Below, piece by piece: positions 43,077 to 51,400 of a stretch of 64,000 nucleotides of DNA. The stretch lies in assembly GCA_903909435.1 (NCBI GenBank), contig CAIVVT010000122.1, positions 1 through 64,000 of the forward strand, given 5' to 3'. The notes beneath the pieces were generated by a model. It worked only from the letters and a program-made list of their open reading frames with translations, did not search any database and was not told where the DNA came from. Each line of letters starts with the position of its first letter. Position 1 is the first letter of the stretch. Made by a program: the position numbers and the translations under genes. The DNA comes from an uncultured Acidobacteriia bacterium (GTDB lineage Bacteria > Acidobacteriota > Terriglobia > Bryobacterales > Bryobacteraceae).

Positions 43077-44231
43077 ATGAAGCACACCATTTGCGGCATG
43101 TCCGGACATCTTTTGTGGCGCACGCTGAAGCGTGCGCCACGAAGCCCGACAGGCCCGGCTTTCCTGGCAGCCTGGCTGATCGCGTTGCTGTCAATTTCGA
43201 CTGAGGGCCGGGCGCAGGAGCCGACCTTTCGCACCAGCGCGCCGGTCGTGCTGGTGCCGGTGACCGTAACGGACCGCAAGGGCAAGTTCGTCGAAGGTCT
43301 TGCGCCGGAGGACTTCGCGCTGACTTCTGACGGGGCGCTGAAGCAGTTTCACATGGACGCGGCAGAAAGCGTCTCGGCACCCCTGGCGATCGTGATCGCC
43401 GTCCAAACCAACGATCTTTCCCTGGCCACGAATCAGAAAGTGCGCAAGGTCGGCAGCCTGATCCAGCCGCTGATCACCGGTGACCGCGGCCGCGCCGCCG
43501 TGGTGGGCTACGGTGAATCGCCCGTGCTTTTGGCCGATTTCACCCGTGATCCGACGGTGATCCAAGCGGCGTTCGAGCAGACGGCGGCCTCCCAGGGGGG
43601 CAACCTGGCGCGCCAGATCGACGCCGTGGCTTACGCCGCGCAACTTCTCGCCGCCCGGCCCCAGGGGGAACGCAAGATCTTGATTCTGCTGGGTGAAAGC
43701 AAGGACCGGGGGAGCCGTATGCGGCTCGGTGACGCGTTGAAGATCATCCAGAGGGAAGCCATCACCGTCTTCGCGGCCACCTGGTCGCCCTATCAGACCG
43801 CGTTCACCACGAAGGGGGACGACCAGCCGAATTCGGCCGGTGCAAACGGCCCCCCTTCCCTCCCGAGCCCGCCAAATCCGCTCAATCCCGCCGGTGCCTC
43901 CACCGTCGGCGGACCGTCCAGTGCCGGTGGAAACGTCGATCTGCGCGGGGGAATTGGGGAGATCGCCCGGCTGGCGAAGATCGATTCTGTCAAGGAATTC
44001 GTCCACGAGACGGGCGGGGAGAAGCTCGGCTTCGCCACGCTGAAGGGTCTGGAGAATGACCTCACCCGGCTGGGTGAGGAACTCCATGGCCAGTATCTAT
44101 TGAGCTTCCCCGCTCAGGATGCAACTCCTGGGTACCACGAGTTGGCGGTGCAGGTGAAGGGGCGGAGCGGATTGAAAGTGCGTGCACGGCTCGGCTTCTG
44201 GGTGGGCGAAAAAACAGATAGCCGGCCGTGA
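43077..44231 (+). CDS. Exported VWFA-related Acidobacterial domain protein
   Basis: A 384-residue protein of the group named for Acidobacteria ('VWFA-related Acidobacterial domain'). After a long leader with a hydrophobic core at about 27-42, 'VVLVPVTVTDRKGKFVEGLAPEDFALTSDG' opens the domain (seen at about 55-84, with the DRKG and EDF motifs), and 'AIVIAVQTN' stands where a MIDAS motif DxSxS would be, so metal binding is weak or lost. A Pro/Ser/Gly-rich loop lies at about 255-285. Function unknown, likely surface adhesion or cell-envelope assembly. The leader contains a palindromic DNA repeat at 43115-43140, so the true start may have been changed by its insertion. Confidence 0.85.
   Translation: MKHTICGMSGHLLWRTLKRAPRSPTGPAFLAAWLIALLSISTEGRAQEPTFRTSAPVVLVPVTVTDRKGKFVEGLAPEDFALTSDGALKQFHMDAAESVSAPLAIVIAVQTNDLSLATNQKVRKVGSLIQPLITGDRGRAAVVGYGESPVLLADFTRDPTVIQAAFEQTAASQGGNLARQIDAVAYAAQLLAARPQGERKILILLGESKDRGSRMRLGDALKIIQREAITVFAATWSPYQTAFTTKGDDQPNSAGANGPPSLPSPPNPLNPAGASTVGGPSSAGGNVDLRGGIGEIARLAKIDSVKEFVHETGGEKLGFATLKGLENDLTRLGEELHGQYLLSFPAQDATPGYHELAVQVKGRSGLKVRARLGFWVGEKTDSRP
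43115..43140. repeat. Perfect palindrome inside the signal-peptide coding region
   Basis: Eleven-base arms (43115-43125 and 43130-43140) around a 4-base loop; the arms read GTGGCGCACGC and its complement. It codes for a stretch ending 'WRTLKRAPRS', which makes the N region of the signal peptide unusually long and basic. The form is like a REP/BIME-type repeat unit. Confidence 0.75.
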
Positions 44232-44753
44232 GCGCAAGTTGCAACCCCCAGCGCAGCTTCAAGCGCCCGTCGGCCGATGGAGGCTCCGTTGGAGTGATCG
44301 CCGGTTTCGAGCAGGCGCTTGAGGCTGGCGAAGAGCATCGCCACGCGGTTGCAATGGACTCGGTGCAGTTCGATTCCGGCACGCACGGTTCAGTGGTGGA
44401 TGTGGTGCATGATCGCGCAACTGATATGCCCGAGAACGAACCAGAAAACCGCTTCAAGCACCCGCTTCATGGTCGGAGACATGAGGCAAGGATAGCTCAG
44501 TGTTTGGCTACATTAACAGCCTCGGCTAGTGCGACTGACGGAGCGCGCAATCCACAGCGGAAGATCGTGCAACCGGCTCCCCGAGCAGACCTTCGAGGCA
44601 GATCAGCGGACGCCGACCGGCGCCGGTTGCGGGCAATCGTCAAAATCGAAGGATTTGCAGGAGTCTGAGAGGCAACACGGGGGGCAATCCCAGCGCCGGT
44701 CAGAGTGCCGGGATTGCCTGCGGAAACGAAACCGGGCGATTGATGCGCCGACC
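44232..44753. other. Intergenic region without a supported gene
   Basis: About 520 bases between the VWFA gene and the convergent SnoaL-like gene. A 30-residue hydrophobic open frame (44390-44482, minus strand) has no ribosome site. A 9-bp inverted repeat (44683-44691 with 44710-44718) lies 36 bases beyond the SnoaL stop and could terminate from either side, but lacks a T tract. Nothing else is seen. Confidence 0.5.
44683..44718. terminator. Hairpin between convergent genes, possible terminator
   Basis: GGCAATCCC pairs with GGGATTGCC across an 18-base loop that can itself pair in part. No T run on either strand, so only a weak call. Confidence 0.35.
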
Positions 44754-45119
44754 TTACATCGGGTAAAAGAACTCTTCGTACACGATTTTGCCTTCGGCAA
44801 CTTTGTAGACGGCGACTTCCTCCATGACGAACCGCTTGCTTTGCGGCTTAAAGGTCACGTCGAACTTGAAAGCAACAGAGAAAAAGGCTCCTGCTACGAG
44901 CGGTCCTTGGACGACGGCGGAGTGGACTTCGTGGTTGGCTACCCACCACTGGCCCTTGGCCAAACAGGCTTCAACGCCCTTCGTCTCGCGCGACTGCCCG
45001 GGAGGCGCGCCTGCCTCCATGCTCACGATATCCGGCGAATAGAGGGTCTTCACGGCCTCTTCAAGTTGGCCCGTGGAGCAAAGTCCGACGAGCTTGTCCG
45101 CAACTTCCTGGGTTGTCAT
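44754..45119 (-). CDS. SnoaL-like/NTF2-fold protein
   Basis: A 121-residue cystatin-like alpha+beta barrel protein of the SnoaL/nuclear transport factor 2-like group. It starts with the usual helix 'TTQEVADKLVGLCSTGQLEEAVKTLYSPD', seen in shorter pieces around residues 1-29, then 'IVSMEAG', and ends with beta strands 'MEEVAVYKVAEGKIVYEEFFYP', spanning about 97-119. Such folds serve as small isomerases, cyclases or hydrolases, or only bind ligands. ATG 45119 has a perfect AAGGAG site; the longer in-frame form is rejected. It stands alone; the 6S RNA lies in the gap upstream on the opposite strand. Its function is open. Confidence 0.85.
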   Translation of the reverse strand: MTTQEVADKLVGLCSTGQLEEAVKTLYSPDIVSMEAGAPPGQSRETKGVEACLAKGQWWVANHEVHSAVVQGPLVAGAFFSVAFKFDVTFKPQSKRFVMEEVAVYKVAEGKIVYEEFFYPM

Positions 45120-45185
45120 GTGCGATCTCCTTGGTGCAGCTTTACAGACTCTCACTACATTAACATTGCGAAATCGTCATGATTC

Positions 45186-45366
45186 GGTTTTTTCAATGCG
45201 TGAATGGCGGCCCAGCGGCCTGACTGGCGGTTCAAACCCAGCCCACGCTCCCACTCCGCGGTTGGGCATTGGCGGAGCAGTTCCGGCCGACAAGTAAGGA
45301 AGGGAGACGATCTGGACGACGCTTCGCCGGCGTAGGTATAAGCAAAGCCTTCGCCGCCGCGCGATC
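45186..45366 (+). ncRNA. ssrS: Probable 6S RNA
   Basis: 6S RNA binds housekeeping RNA polymerase and mimics an open promoter, lowering transcription in stationary phase. Here CCTGA (45219) and CTCCGCGGTTGG lie at exactly the spacing of E. coli 6S (47 bases from the start of CCTGA to the end of CGCGGTTGG). The following part resembles the E. coli strand after that point, with a GGCATT...AGTTCCGG-like order. GGCGG near 45207 can pair with CCGCC near 45356, which would close the terminal stem. The total of about 180 bases is normal. The ends are estimated; the 3' end touches the ymdB stop codon on the other strand. Judged by eye; a covariance search is decisive. Confidence 0.7.
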
Positions 45367-46141
45367 AGACTTCCGTGAGCCGTTTGATCGAGCGGGCGCG
45401 GCCAGTCTCCTCATCGACGTCGATCACCACGGCGCGCAGTTCGACCCAGCCTTTGGCAGCCTCGAAGCGCACCGGCAGTTGTGTCAGGAAGCGGTGCAGA
45501 ACGGCCTGGCGCTCCACGCCGATCACGCTCTCGTACGGGCCGGTCATGCCGCAGTCGGTCTGGTAAGCCGTGCCGCCGCTGAGCACCCGCGAGTCGGCGG
45601 TCGGGATGTGGGTGTGCGTGCCGACGAGGGCGGAGACGCGCCCGTCCAGGTACCAGCCCAAAGCGACCTTCTCGCTGGTCGCTTCGGCATGGAAATCCAC
45701 AAAGCGCACCTTGACCTCGTCTGGGATCTGTTTCAGCAGTTCGTCGGCCTTCTTGAAAGGGTCGTCGATCGAGGACATGTGGACCCGCCCTTGAAGGTTC
45801 AGGACGGCACACTGCACGCCATTGCGGGCTTTGCCGACCCACAACCCGGTCCCGGGCAGCGGGTCGGGGTAGTTGGCTGGCCGCAGCAAACGGGGCTCGC
45901 GTGGGAGAAAATCGTAGACCTCGCGTTTGTCCCAGACGTGATTGCCGGTGGTCAATACCTCCAACCCCATGCCGAAAAGTTCCTGGGCCACGCTGGGGGT
46001 GATGCCGAACCCGCCGGCCGAGTTCTCGGCGTTGGCGATGGCGAGGCTGATCTTCTCGTCGCTGATAATGCGCTGCAGATGGTGCTCGACGATGCGGCGG
46101 CCGGGCGAGGCGAAGATGTCGCCAATAAAAAGTATGTTCAT
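45365..46141 (-). CDS. ymdB: YmdB-family metallophosphoesterase
   Basis: A 258-residue two-metal phosphodiesterase of the YmdB/TIGR00282 type. In Bacillus, YmdB hydrolyses 2',3'- or 3',5'-cyclic nucleotides and affects biofilm and sporulation choices. All metal motifs are present: 'ILFIGDIFASPGR' at the start, 'ANAENSAGGFG', 'TTGNHVWDKRE', 'VDFHAEATSEK' and 'GTHTHIPTAD'. The start ATG 46141 is set by the first beta strand; the longer in-frame region upstream is not protein-like. The gene stops at the 3' end of the 6S RNA on the opposite strand. Confidence 0.9.
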   Translation of the reverse strand: MNILFIGDIFASPGRRIVEHHLQRIISDEKISLAIANAENSAGGFGITPSVAQELFGMGLEVLTTGNHVWDKREVYDFLPREPRLLRPANYPDPLPGTGLWVGKARNGVQCAVLNLQGRVHMSSIDDPFKKADELLKQIPDEVKVRFVDFHAEATSEKVALGWYLDGRVSALVGTHTHIPTADSRVLSGGTAYQTDCGMTGPYESVIGVERQAVLHRFLTQLPVRFEAAKGWVELRAVVIDVDEETGRARSIKRLTEV

Positions 46142-46561
46142 TGTGATTGGGAGCGCCCAGTCCTCACGGACGAGCGGCTGAAACGCGGAGCGCACCACAT
46201 GCGCCGTAACGACCTCGTATTCGACCCCAATGGAATATGGGGGGATCCCGCCGAGCGCCTTTAGGCTTCTCCCCTCGCCTTGCGGCGAGACAAGCATGCA
46301 CACCAGCGCGTTCTTACGAGTCGGGACCCTGCACTAAGTGCATCGGATCGATTATGGAGGCCGCATACCTGCTTAGCAGGAACGCTCCTTACTTTTCAGG
46401 GTAGACGGGATCCCTCCGGCGCGCTACTCCGGCCGCCGATCCCTCCGCCGCCCCCCCCGCAACAAATCGCTCACCATCGCCTTCAATGGGCCGATAAGCA
46501 GGACAGAGCCTCAGTCGCGGGGCAGACGCACACACCTCAGGAGACTCGAATAGGATCACGT
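46142..46561. other. Divergent intergenic region, ymdB and hemerythrin
   Basis: About 420 bases. It must hold both promoters. Two short palindromes are visible: TGCACTAAGTGCA (46331-46343) and CCTGCTTAGCAGG (around 46370-46382). The region ends with a C-rich stretch near 46440-46460. No gene with a ribosome site was found other than the hemerythrin start. Confidence 0.5.
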
Positions 46562-46984
46562 ATGGCATTCATCGATTGGACCCCCAGATTCAGCGTTGGC
46601 TCCCCGGTTCTGGATCAACAGCACAAGACTCTGATTGCGATCATCAACAAGCTGCACACCGCAATGCAGAAGGGCGGGGTAAAAGACGACATGCAGCGAA
46701 TCTTCACCGAGCTCATCTCGTACACGGAATCGCATTTCAACGCCGAAGAGGCGATGCTGCGGAAGATCGGTTATGCGCGACTGGGGTCGCACCACTTGCA
46801 GCACGTGGAGTTCGTGCAGAAAGCACGGGATCTCCAAGCTCAATTAATGGCCGGAAAGTTCACGGTCTCCATCGACCTGCTGCGCTTCCTGAGGACCTGG
46901 CTGAGCGACCATATCATGGGAACCGACCAGCAATACGCTCCTTTCCTGGCCGAACAGAACAGTCCAATCGCCAGCCGGGCCTGA
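46562..46984 (+). CDS. Bacteriohemerythrin, first copy
   Basis: A 140-residue single-domain hemerythrin with a di-iron oxygen site in a four-helix bundle. All seven ligands are present: His21, His58, Glu62, His77, His81, His117 and Asp122 ('VLDQQH', 'HFNAEE', 'HHLQH', 'DHIMGTD'). It likely stores or carries O2 or protects against oxygen or nitric oxide. ATG 46562 has AGGA upstream. A second copy follows 89 bases downstream, so this is a recent-looking tandem duplication. No cysteine-rich or signalling domain is attached. Confidence 0.93.
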   Translation: MAFIDWTPRFSVGSPVLDQQHKTLIAIINKLHTAMQKGGVKDDMQRIFTELISYTESHFNAEEAMLRKIGYARLGSHHLQHVEFVQKARDLQAQLMAGKFTVSIDLLRFLRTWLSDHIMGTDQQYAPFLAEQNSPIASRA

Positions 46985-47073
46985 GAGAATCCGTGGGACC
47001 CGTGGGCTGACAACCGGCTTCGACTCCGCTGTCGAAAGGCGCCACTTGGCCCGGAGAGCAGTGTGGTGCAGCT

Positions 47074-47523
47074 ATGGCATTCATCAATTGGACATCCGCA
47101 TTCAGCGTTGGAACTCCCGTTCTGGATGATCAGCACAAGCTTCTGATCGCGCTGATCAACGAACTTCACGCGACCATGCTGCAAAAGAGCACGGAAGAGG
47201 AGTTACATCGGATCTTCCAGGAGCTGATGCTCTACACTGAATCCCATTTCAAATGTGAAGAGGGACTGCTGCGCCAAGCCTGCTACCCGCGCCTGATAGC
47301 GCATCACCTGCAGCATATGGAGTTTGTGGACCAAGGCCGACGGCTGTACGACGAACAGATAGCGGGCAAGCGCACCGTATCGATGGATTTGTTAGTCGCG
47401 CTTAAGAAGTGGTGGAGCGAACACATTCTGGGAACGGATCAGCAGTATGTAGCCTACTTGAGCGCAATGAGTTGCGAGGCACCCGGAGGGCATGACTCGC
47501 CGGCGCTTTCGCTCGGGGGGTGA
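47074..47523 (+). CDS. Bacteriohemerythrin, second copy
   Basis: A 149-residue paralogue of the gene 89 bases upstream, with the same start 'MAFINWTSAFSVGTPVLDDQH' (divided here at the ligand His) and the same di-iron ligands in 'HFKCEE', 'HHLQH' and 'EHILGTD'. It differs by a Cys next to the second helix ligand (HFKCEE) and by an extra polar tail of about 15 residues. The two copies differ at many positions, so the duplication is not very recent; they may have different oxygen affinity or partners. Probably one transcript with the first copy. Confidence 0.92.
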   Translation: MAFINWTSAFSVGTPVLDDQHKLLIALINELHATMLQKSTEEELHRIFQELMLYTESHFKCEEGLLRQACYPRLIAHHLQHMEFVDQGRRLYDEQIAGKRTVSMDLLVALKKWWSEHILGTDQQYVAYLSAMSCEAPGGHDSPALSLGG

Positions 47524-47623
47524 AAGCAGGATCCGGCGAGACTCGGACCATAACGCCGTTCAGCCGGCTGAGAGGGGTTCCATCACGTCGCTCGGCGCAC
47601 TGGTTGCGGGAGAAGCGAGAGGC

Positions 47624-48061
47624 TCAGCCGCGCTGCCAGGGTTTGGGCTGGCGGCCCGAATCCCGTGCGGTGATGCGGTCGTAGAGGTGTTTTTCGTTTG
47701 TCGTGCCGAGCCCTTCGTTGTAAAGGCTGGTCAATCCGAGAGACTCGCGCAAATCCTCGGTGAAATCGTGGAGCCCGCGCAGGTGCTCGGCGACCGCCGG
47801 AACTTGTTTTCCGCTGGCCGTGAGGAAGATCTTCTGGAATCCAAGATCAGTCAATTCCGCGACCTCTCCCTGTAATTCCAGGCCGCTGGCCTGAATGGCC
47901 GCTATTCCGTTCTCGTCCGTCTTGAGTAGCGCGGCATAGCGATTCCGCACGACCAGGGCCATGCCGCGAGACGCGTCCGAAACGGTGAACCCTGCGGCTC
48001 GCAGCTGATCGAGTTGGCCGGAGTAGACGACGACGACTGGCTTTTCGCGCTTGAAGAACAT
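47624..48061 (-). CDS. Conserved-looking soluble protein of unknown function
   Basis: A 145-residue cytosolic-type protein that I do not recognise. No signal peptide or membrane segment. It reads as alternating strands and helices: 'PVVVVYSGQLDQLRAAGFTVS', 'VRNRYAALLKTDENG', 'KIFLTASGKQVPAVAEHLRGLHDF'. The last 30 residues are charged and Arg-rich. It could bind a ligand or protein; I cannot say more. It is convergent with the second hemerythrin gene. The start ATG 48061 lies next to the sequence TTCTTCAAGC..., and no strong ribosome site is seen. Confidence 0.6.
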   Translation of the reverse strand: MFFKREKPVVVVYSGQLDQLRAAGFTVSDASRGMALVVRNRYAALLKTDENGIAAIQASGLELQGEVAELTDLGFQKIFLTASGKQVPAVAEHLRGLHDFTEDLRESLGLTSLYNEGLGTTNEKHLYDRITARDSGRQPKPWQRG

Positions 48062-48202
48062 AGGAATTCAAGGGTCCGAGACTTCAGTATAAAGGATCAT
48101 TCGGACCTGAGCGTTGCCCGGAGGGGCCAGCCCGCGCGGCGCACCGATTCTGCTTGACTTCCAATCCTGGCGGATCTAAACCGGAAGGGTCGGGAGGTTC
48201 TC

Positions 48203-48472
48203 ATGCCCAACTCGCGCGACTCCCGTTTTTCCGCCGCTTTGCAGATGTCCATCTGCGACGGCGCCATCGAAGGTTTTGGCTCCCTCAGCACAGCGCCGCC
48301 AGGCTTCAGCCTGGACAGTTCAGGCCGGCTCTGGAAGACCGGTACCCACCGCGATGAACCCCTAGGCTTTAGGATCACAGAGGATGGCGAGATCGTTGAA
48401 GACGAGGTTGCCGCTGAGAGTGCCCGTTTAAGCCGCCACTTTGGTCCACCCCCCGGAGAGGGGCTCGTATGA
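48203..48472 (+). CDS. Possible small protein of 89 residues
   Basis: An open frame with a good GGGAGG ribosome site before ATG 48203. The composition is protein-like and mixed ('GFSLDSSGRLWKTGTHRDEPLGF', 'ITEDGEIVEDEVAAESARLS', both shown for character), and it has no signal or membrane segment. The reverse strand has a longer but Arg/Pro-rich frame that looks like an artefact. No family is recognised, so the gene is uncertain. Confidence 0.42.
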   Translation: MPNSRDSRFSAALQMSICDGAIEGFGSLSTAPPGFSLDSSGRLWKTGTHRDEPLGFRITEDGEIVEDEVAAESARLSRHFGPPPGEGLV

Positions 48473-48795
48473 GGAGGAGCACAGAAGGGTCGCCGCGGCA
48501 GATTCCGCCATCCTTTACGCCGCGGCGCCCTTCCGGATCCCCCTCGAATGCACCGACTACCCCTCAGTCGAGGGCGGCGTCGAGCGCGAACGGGCCGCCC
48601 GTGATGGGCCCGCGTCCGGCGCGAAGTATGCCACCCGTGCGCGGAGTCGCTCCGGCGCGGCATGTGACCTTGGTACGCCGGATTCTGCCACGCTGACACT
48701 AGGCGGCGAAGGCGTTAGTGCAGCCCGTTGCGGGCGTAGAATCCGACCCGGGATAGGGCCAGAGCTTGCGTGCGTTGCCGGGTGATTGGAATGGG
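48473..48795. other. Intergenic region after the ndk gene
   Basis: About 320 bases that are very GC-rich. Open frames here are Pro/Arg-rich shadows. A GCCCG-TTG-CGGGC hairpin (48723-48735) lies 60 bases past the ndk stop without a T tract. Nothing else is seen. Confidence 0.45.
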
Positions 48796-49218
48796 CTACG
48801 CGATCTCGCTGCCCCGGAAGAACCAGGCCAATTCGATGGCCGCATTCTCGTCCGAGTCGGAACCGTGCGAGGCGTTCCTGCCGATATTCGTGCCGTAGAG
48901 TTTACGAACGGTACCATCGGCCGCCTTCTCGGGGTTGGTCGCGCCCATCAGGTCGCGCCAGGCTTGGACCGCATTCTCCTTCTCCAACGCCAGCAGCACG
49001 ACCGGCGCTTCGGTCATGAAGGCGACCAGTTCGTCGAAGAACCCTTTGCCTTTGTGCACGGCATAGAAGCCCTCGGCCTCTTTCAGCGTCAGGTGCTGCA
49101 GGCGCAGTCCCTTCACCTTGAAGCCGTTCTGCTCGATCAGCGAGAGAATGGCGCCGGCGTTGCCCGCCGCCACGGCGTCGGGCTTGATGATTGCGAATGT
49201 TTTGTTTCCGATAGACAT
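48796..49218 (-). CDS. ndk: Nucleoside-diphosphate kinase
   Basis: A 140-residue kinase that balances nucleoside triphosphates by transfer of phosphate through a phospho-histidine. The active site is 'NASHGSDS', and the N-terminal Kpn-loop region 'FAIIKPDAVAAGNAGAILSLI' and 'LQHLTLKEAEGFYAVHKGKGFF' are in place, here quoted in parts. The length is normal. It follows sucD by 68 bases on the same strand, so it is likely the last gene of a sucC-sucD-ndk transcript. SucCD makes ATP or GTP and Ndk would spread the phosphate to other nucleotides. Confidence 0.95.
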   Translation of the reverse strand: MSIGNKTFAIIKPDAVAAGNAGAILSLIEQNGFKVKGLRLQHLTLKEAEGFYAVHKGKGFFDELVAFMTEAPVVLLALEKENAVQAWRDLMGATNPEKAADGTVRKLYGTNIGRNASHGSDSDENAAIELAWFFRGSEIA

Positions 49219-49286
49219 AACTTAAAATCCTCGCGTGATAACAGGCGACGGCCGCGGATTAACACGCCCGTTCAACGGGTCACAGC

Positions 49287-50162
49287 CTAAAGCTTCAGGG
49301 CAGCCTTGATCTTGACGCCCATCTCGGCGGGCGAAGCGCACACGATGATGCCCGCAGCTTCCATGGCCGCCATCTTGTCCGAGGCTTTGCCGGAGCCTCC
49401 CGAGATGATGGCCCCCGCATGGCCCATGCGGCGTCCGGGTGGAGCGGTCTGCCCGGCGATGAATCCGACCACCGGTTTCCGCACGAACTCCTTGACGTAG
49501 GCGGCTGCCAGTTCTTCGTTGTTGCCGCCAATTTCGCCGATCATCACGATCGCTTCGGTCGCGGGATCCTCATTGAACAGCCGGACGGCGTCGATGTGGG
49601 TGGTGCCGATAATGGGATCGCCGCCGATACCGATGCAACTGGTCTGGCCGATACCGAGCGCGGTCAATTGGCCCACCGCTTCGTAGGTCAACGTTCCAGA
49701 GCGGGAAACGACGCCGACGGGCCCGCGCATGTGGATGTGGCCCGGCATAATGCCGATCTTGCACTCGCCGGGCGTGATGATGCCAGGACAGTTCGGACCG
49801 ATCAGGCGCGTTGCCGGGTGGGCCTGCAAATAGCTCCAGACCTTTACCATGTCGATCGCCGGGATGCCTTCCGTGATGCACACCACCAGCGGGAGCCCCG
49901 CGTCGGCGGCTTCCATGATGGCTTCCGCCGCAAAGGCGGGCGGGACGAACACCACGCTGGCGTTGGCTCCGGTCGCCTTCACCGCTTCGGCCACGGTGTT
50001 GAAAACCGGCCGGTCGAGGTGCGTTTGACCGCCCCTGCCGGGTACGACTCCTCCCACCACGTTGGTGCCGTAGGCGATAGACTGCTGCGAGTGGAACGTG
50101 GCTTCCTTGCCGGTGAAACCCTGCACCAGCAGGCGCGTTTCTTTATTCACCAGAATGCTCAT
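49287..50162 (-). CDS. sucD: Succinyl-CoA ligase, alpha subunit
   Basis: A 291-residue alpha subunit of succinyl-CoA synthetase (citric acid cycle, substrate-level phosphorylation). The CoA-binding N-terminal part reads '[27 protein letters not shown]' in pieces from residue 11, and the phospho-histidine is in 'MGHAGAII' near residue 245. '[10 protein letters not shown]' and '[12 protein letters not shown]' are family blocks. AGGA precedes the ATG. It lies 18 bases downstream of sucC, so they are co-transcribed, with ndk behind. Confidence 0.96.
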   Translation of the reverse strand: MSILVNKETRLLVQGFTGKEATFHSQQSIAYGTNVVGGVVPGRGGQTHLDRPVFNTVAEAVKATGANASVVFVPPAFAAEAIMEAADAGLPLVVCITEGIPAIDMVKVWSYLQAHPATRLIGPNCPGIITPGECKIGIMPGHIHMRGPVGVVSRSGTLTYEAVGQLTALGIGQTSCIGIGGDPIIGTTHIDAVRLFNEDPATEAIVMIGEIGGNNEELAAAYVKEFVRKPVVGFIAGQTAPPGRRMGHAGAIISGGSGKASDKMAAMEAAGIIVCASPAEMGVKIKAALKL

Positions 50163-50180
50163 GGTTGATTCCTGCTTCCC

Positions 50181-51338
50181 TTAGCGCGCAAGCGCGACGA
50201 CCTTTTCGGCCGCGTCCTTCATGTCTTCCGCCACGGTGAAGTTCAGGCCGGAGTCCTTCAGAATCCGGCGGCCTTCCTCGACGTTGGTGCCCTCCATGCG
50301 AATCACGATGGGTACCTTCACGTTGAGTTCGAGCGTGGCGTCCACCACGCCCGCCGCCAGCATGTCGCAGCGCAGGATGCCGCCAAAGATGTTGATCAGG
50401 ACGGCCTTGACGGACGGGTCGGCGAGCAGAATTCCGAAAGCGCTTTTGATCTGCTCTTTGCTGGCGCCGCCGCCAACGTCCAGAAAGTTGGCCGGGTTGC
50501 CGCCGGCGTATTTGATGATGTCCATGGTGGCCATGGCCAACCCGGCGCCGTTCACCATGCAAGCCACGTTTCCGTCGAGCTTGATGTAGTTCAATCCGTA
50601 CTTCGAGGCTTCCACTTCGAGCGGGTCCTCTTCACTGATGTCGCGCAGTTCGACGATGTCCTTGTTGCGGAATAGCGCGTTGTCATCGAAGTTGATCTTG
50701 GCGTCGAGCGCGACGATGTGGCCGTCGGTGGTGAGAATCAGGGGGTTGATCTCGGCCAGAGTCATGTCGTTTTTGACATAGGCCCGGGCGAGCGCCTGCA
50801 TTGCGCGTACAGCCTCGGTGACGGCCGTACCTTCCAGGCCGAGCCCGAAGGCAAGTTTGCGTCCCTGGAACCCGAGCAATCCTGCGTTGGGGTCGAAGGC
50901 TTCCTTGAGGATCAACTCCGGCGTCTTGGAGGCGACTTCTTCAATGTCCATACCGCCGGCGGCCGAGGCCATCACCACCGGCTTGCCCTGAGTCCGGTCG
51001 AGCACGATACCGAGATAGAGTTCCCGCGCGATGGGCAGCGTCTCTTCGATCAGCAACCGCTGGACCAATTTGCCTTCGGGGCCGGTCTGGTGCGTGACCA
51101 GCGTCATACCCAGGATCTTGGACGCGGTCTCGCGCACTTCAGCGGGTCCTTCGGCGAGCTTGACGCCGCCGCCTTTGCCGCGTCCGCCGGCGTGGATCTG
51201 CGCCTTAACGACCACCCGTCCGCCCAATTCAGCGGCGATCTGCACCGCCTCTTCGACGGTGGTCGCCATCCGGCCCCTGGGCACGGGGACGCCGTACTTG
51301 GCCAGGATGGTCTTGGCCTGATACTCGTGGATTTTCAT
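50181..51338 (-). CDS. sucC: Succinyl-CoA ligase, beta subunit
   Basis: A 385-residue beta subunit with an ATP-grasp domain: '[20 protein letters not shown]', which holds the nucleotide-binding loop, is split between residues 43-62, and 'LEINPLIL'-type block appears as 'LAEINPLIL'. The C-terminal CoA ligase domain has '[12 protein letters not shown]', 'FLDVGGGAS' and '[10 protein letters not shown]'. The purine preference (ATP or GTP) cannot be settled by eye. It is the first gene of sucC-sucD-ndk and is divergent from trpD, with 62 bases between. Confidence 0.96.
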   Translation of the reverse strand: MKIHEYQAKTILAKYGVPVPRGRMATTVEEAVQIAAELGGRVVVKAQIHAGGRGKGGGVKLAEGPAEVRETASKILGMTLVTHQTGPEGKLVQRLLIEETLPIARELYLGIVLDRTQGKPVVMASAAGGMDIEEVASKTPELILKEAFDPNAGLLGFQGRKLAFGLGLEGTAVTEAVRAMQALARAYVKNDMTLAEINPLILTTDGHIVALDAKINFDDNALFRNKDIVELRDISEEDPLEVEASKYGLNYIKLDGNVACMVNGAGLAMATMDIIKYAGGNPANFLDVGGGASKEQIKSAFGILLADPSVKAVLINIFGGILRCDMLAAGVVDATLELNVKVPIVIRMEGTNVEEGRRILKDSGLNFTVAEDMKDAAEKVVALAR

Positions 51339-51400
51339 AGGAATTCCAATCGATCGGGGAGCCTGTGTTAGGCTTCGAGTTAAACCAGATTCAGGATAGC

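Noticed and set aside
44390-44482. A 30-residue hydrophobic open frame on the minus strand
   Set aside because: No ribosome site and no other support; kept only as a note in the intergenic entry.
45231-45240. GGTTCAAACC resembling a tRNA T-loop
   Set aside because: The flanking bases do not form a 5-bp T stem or an acceptor stem, and the sequence falls inside the 6S RNA candidate.
48469-48696. A 75-residue plus-strand frame overlapping the end of the 89-residue frame
   Set aside because: Pro/Arg-rich composition looks like non-coding GC-rich DNA.
48097-48699. A 200-residue minus-strand frame over the 48.1-48.7 kb region
   Set aside because: Arg/Pro/Ser-rich, no ribosome site, no recognisable fold.
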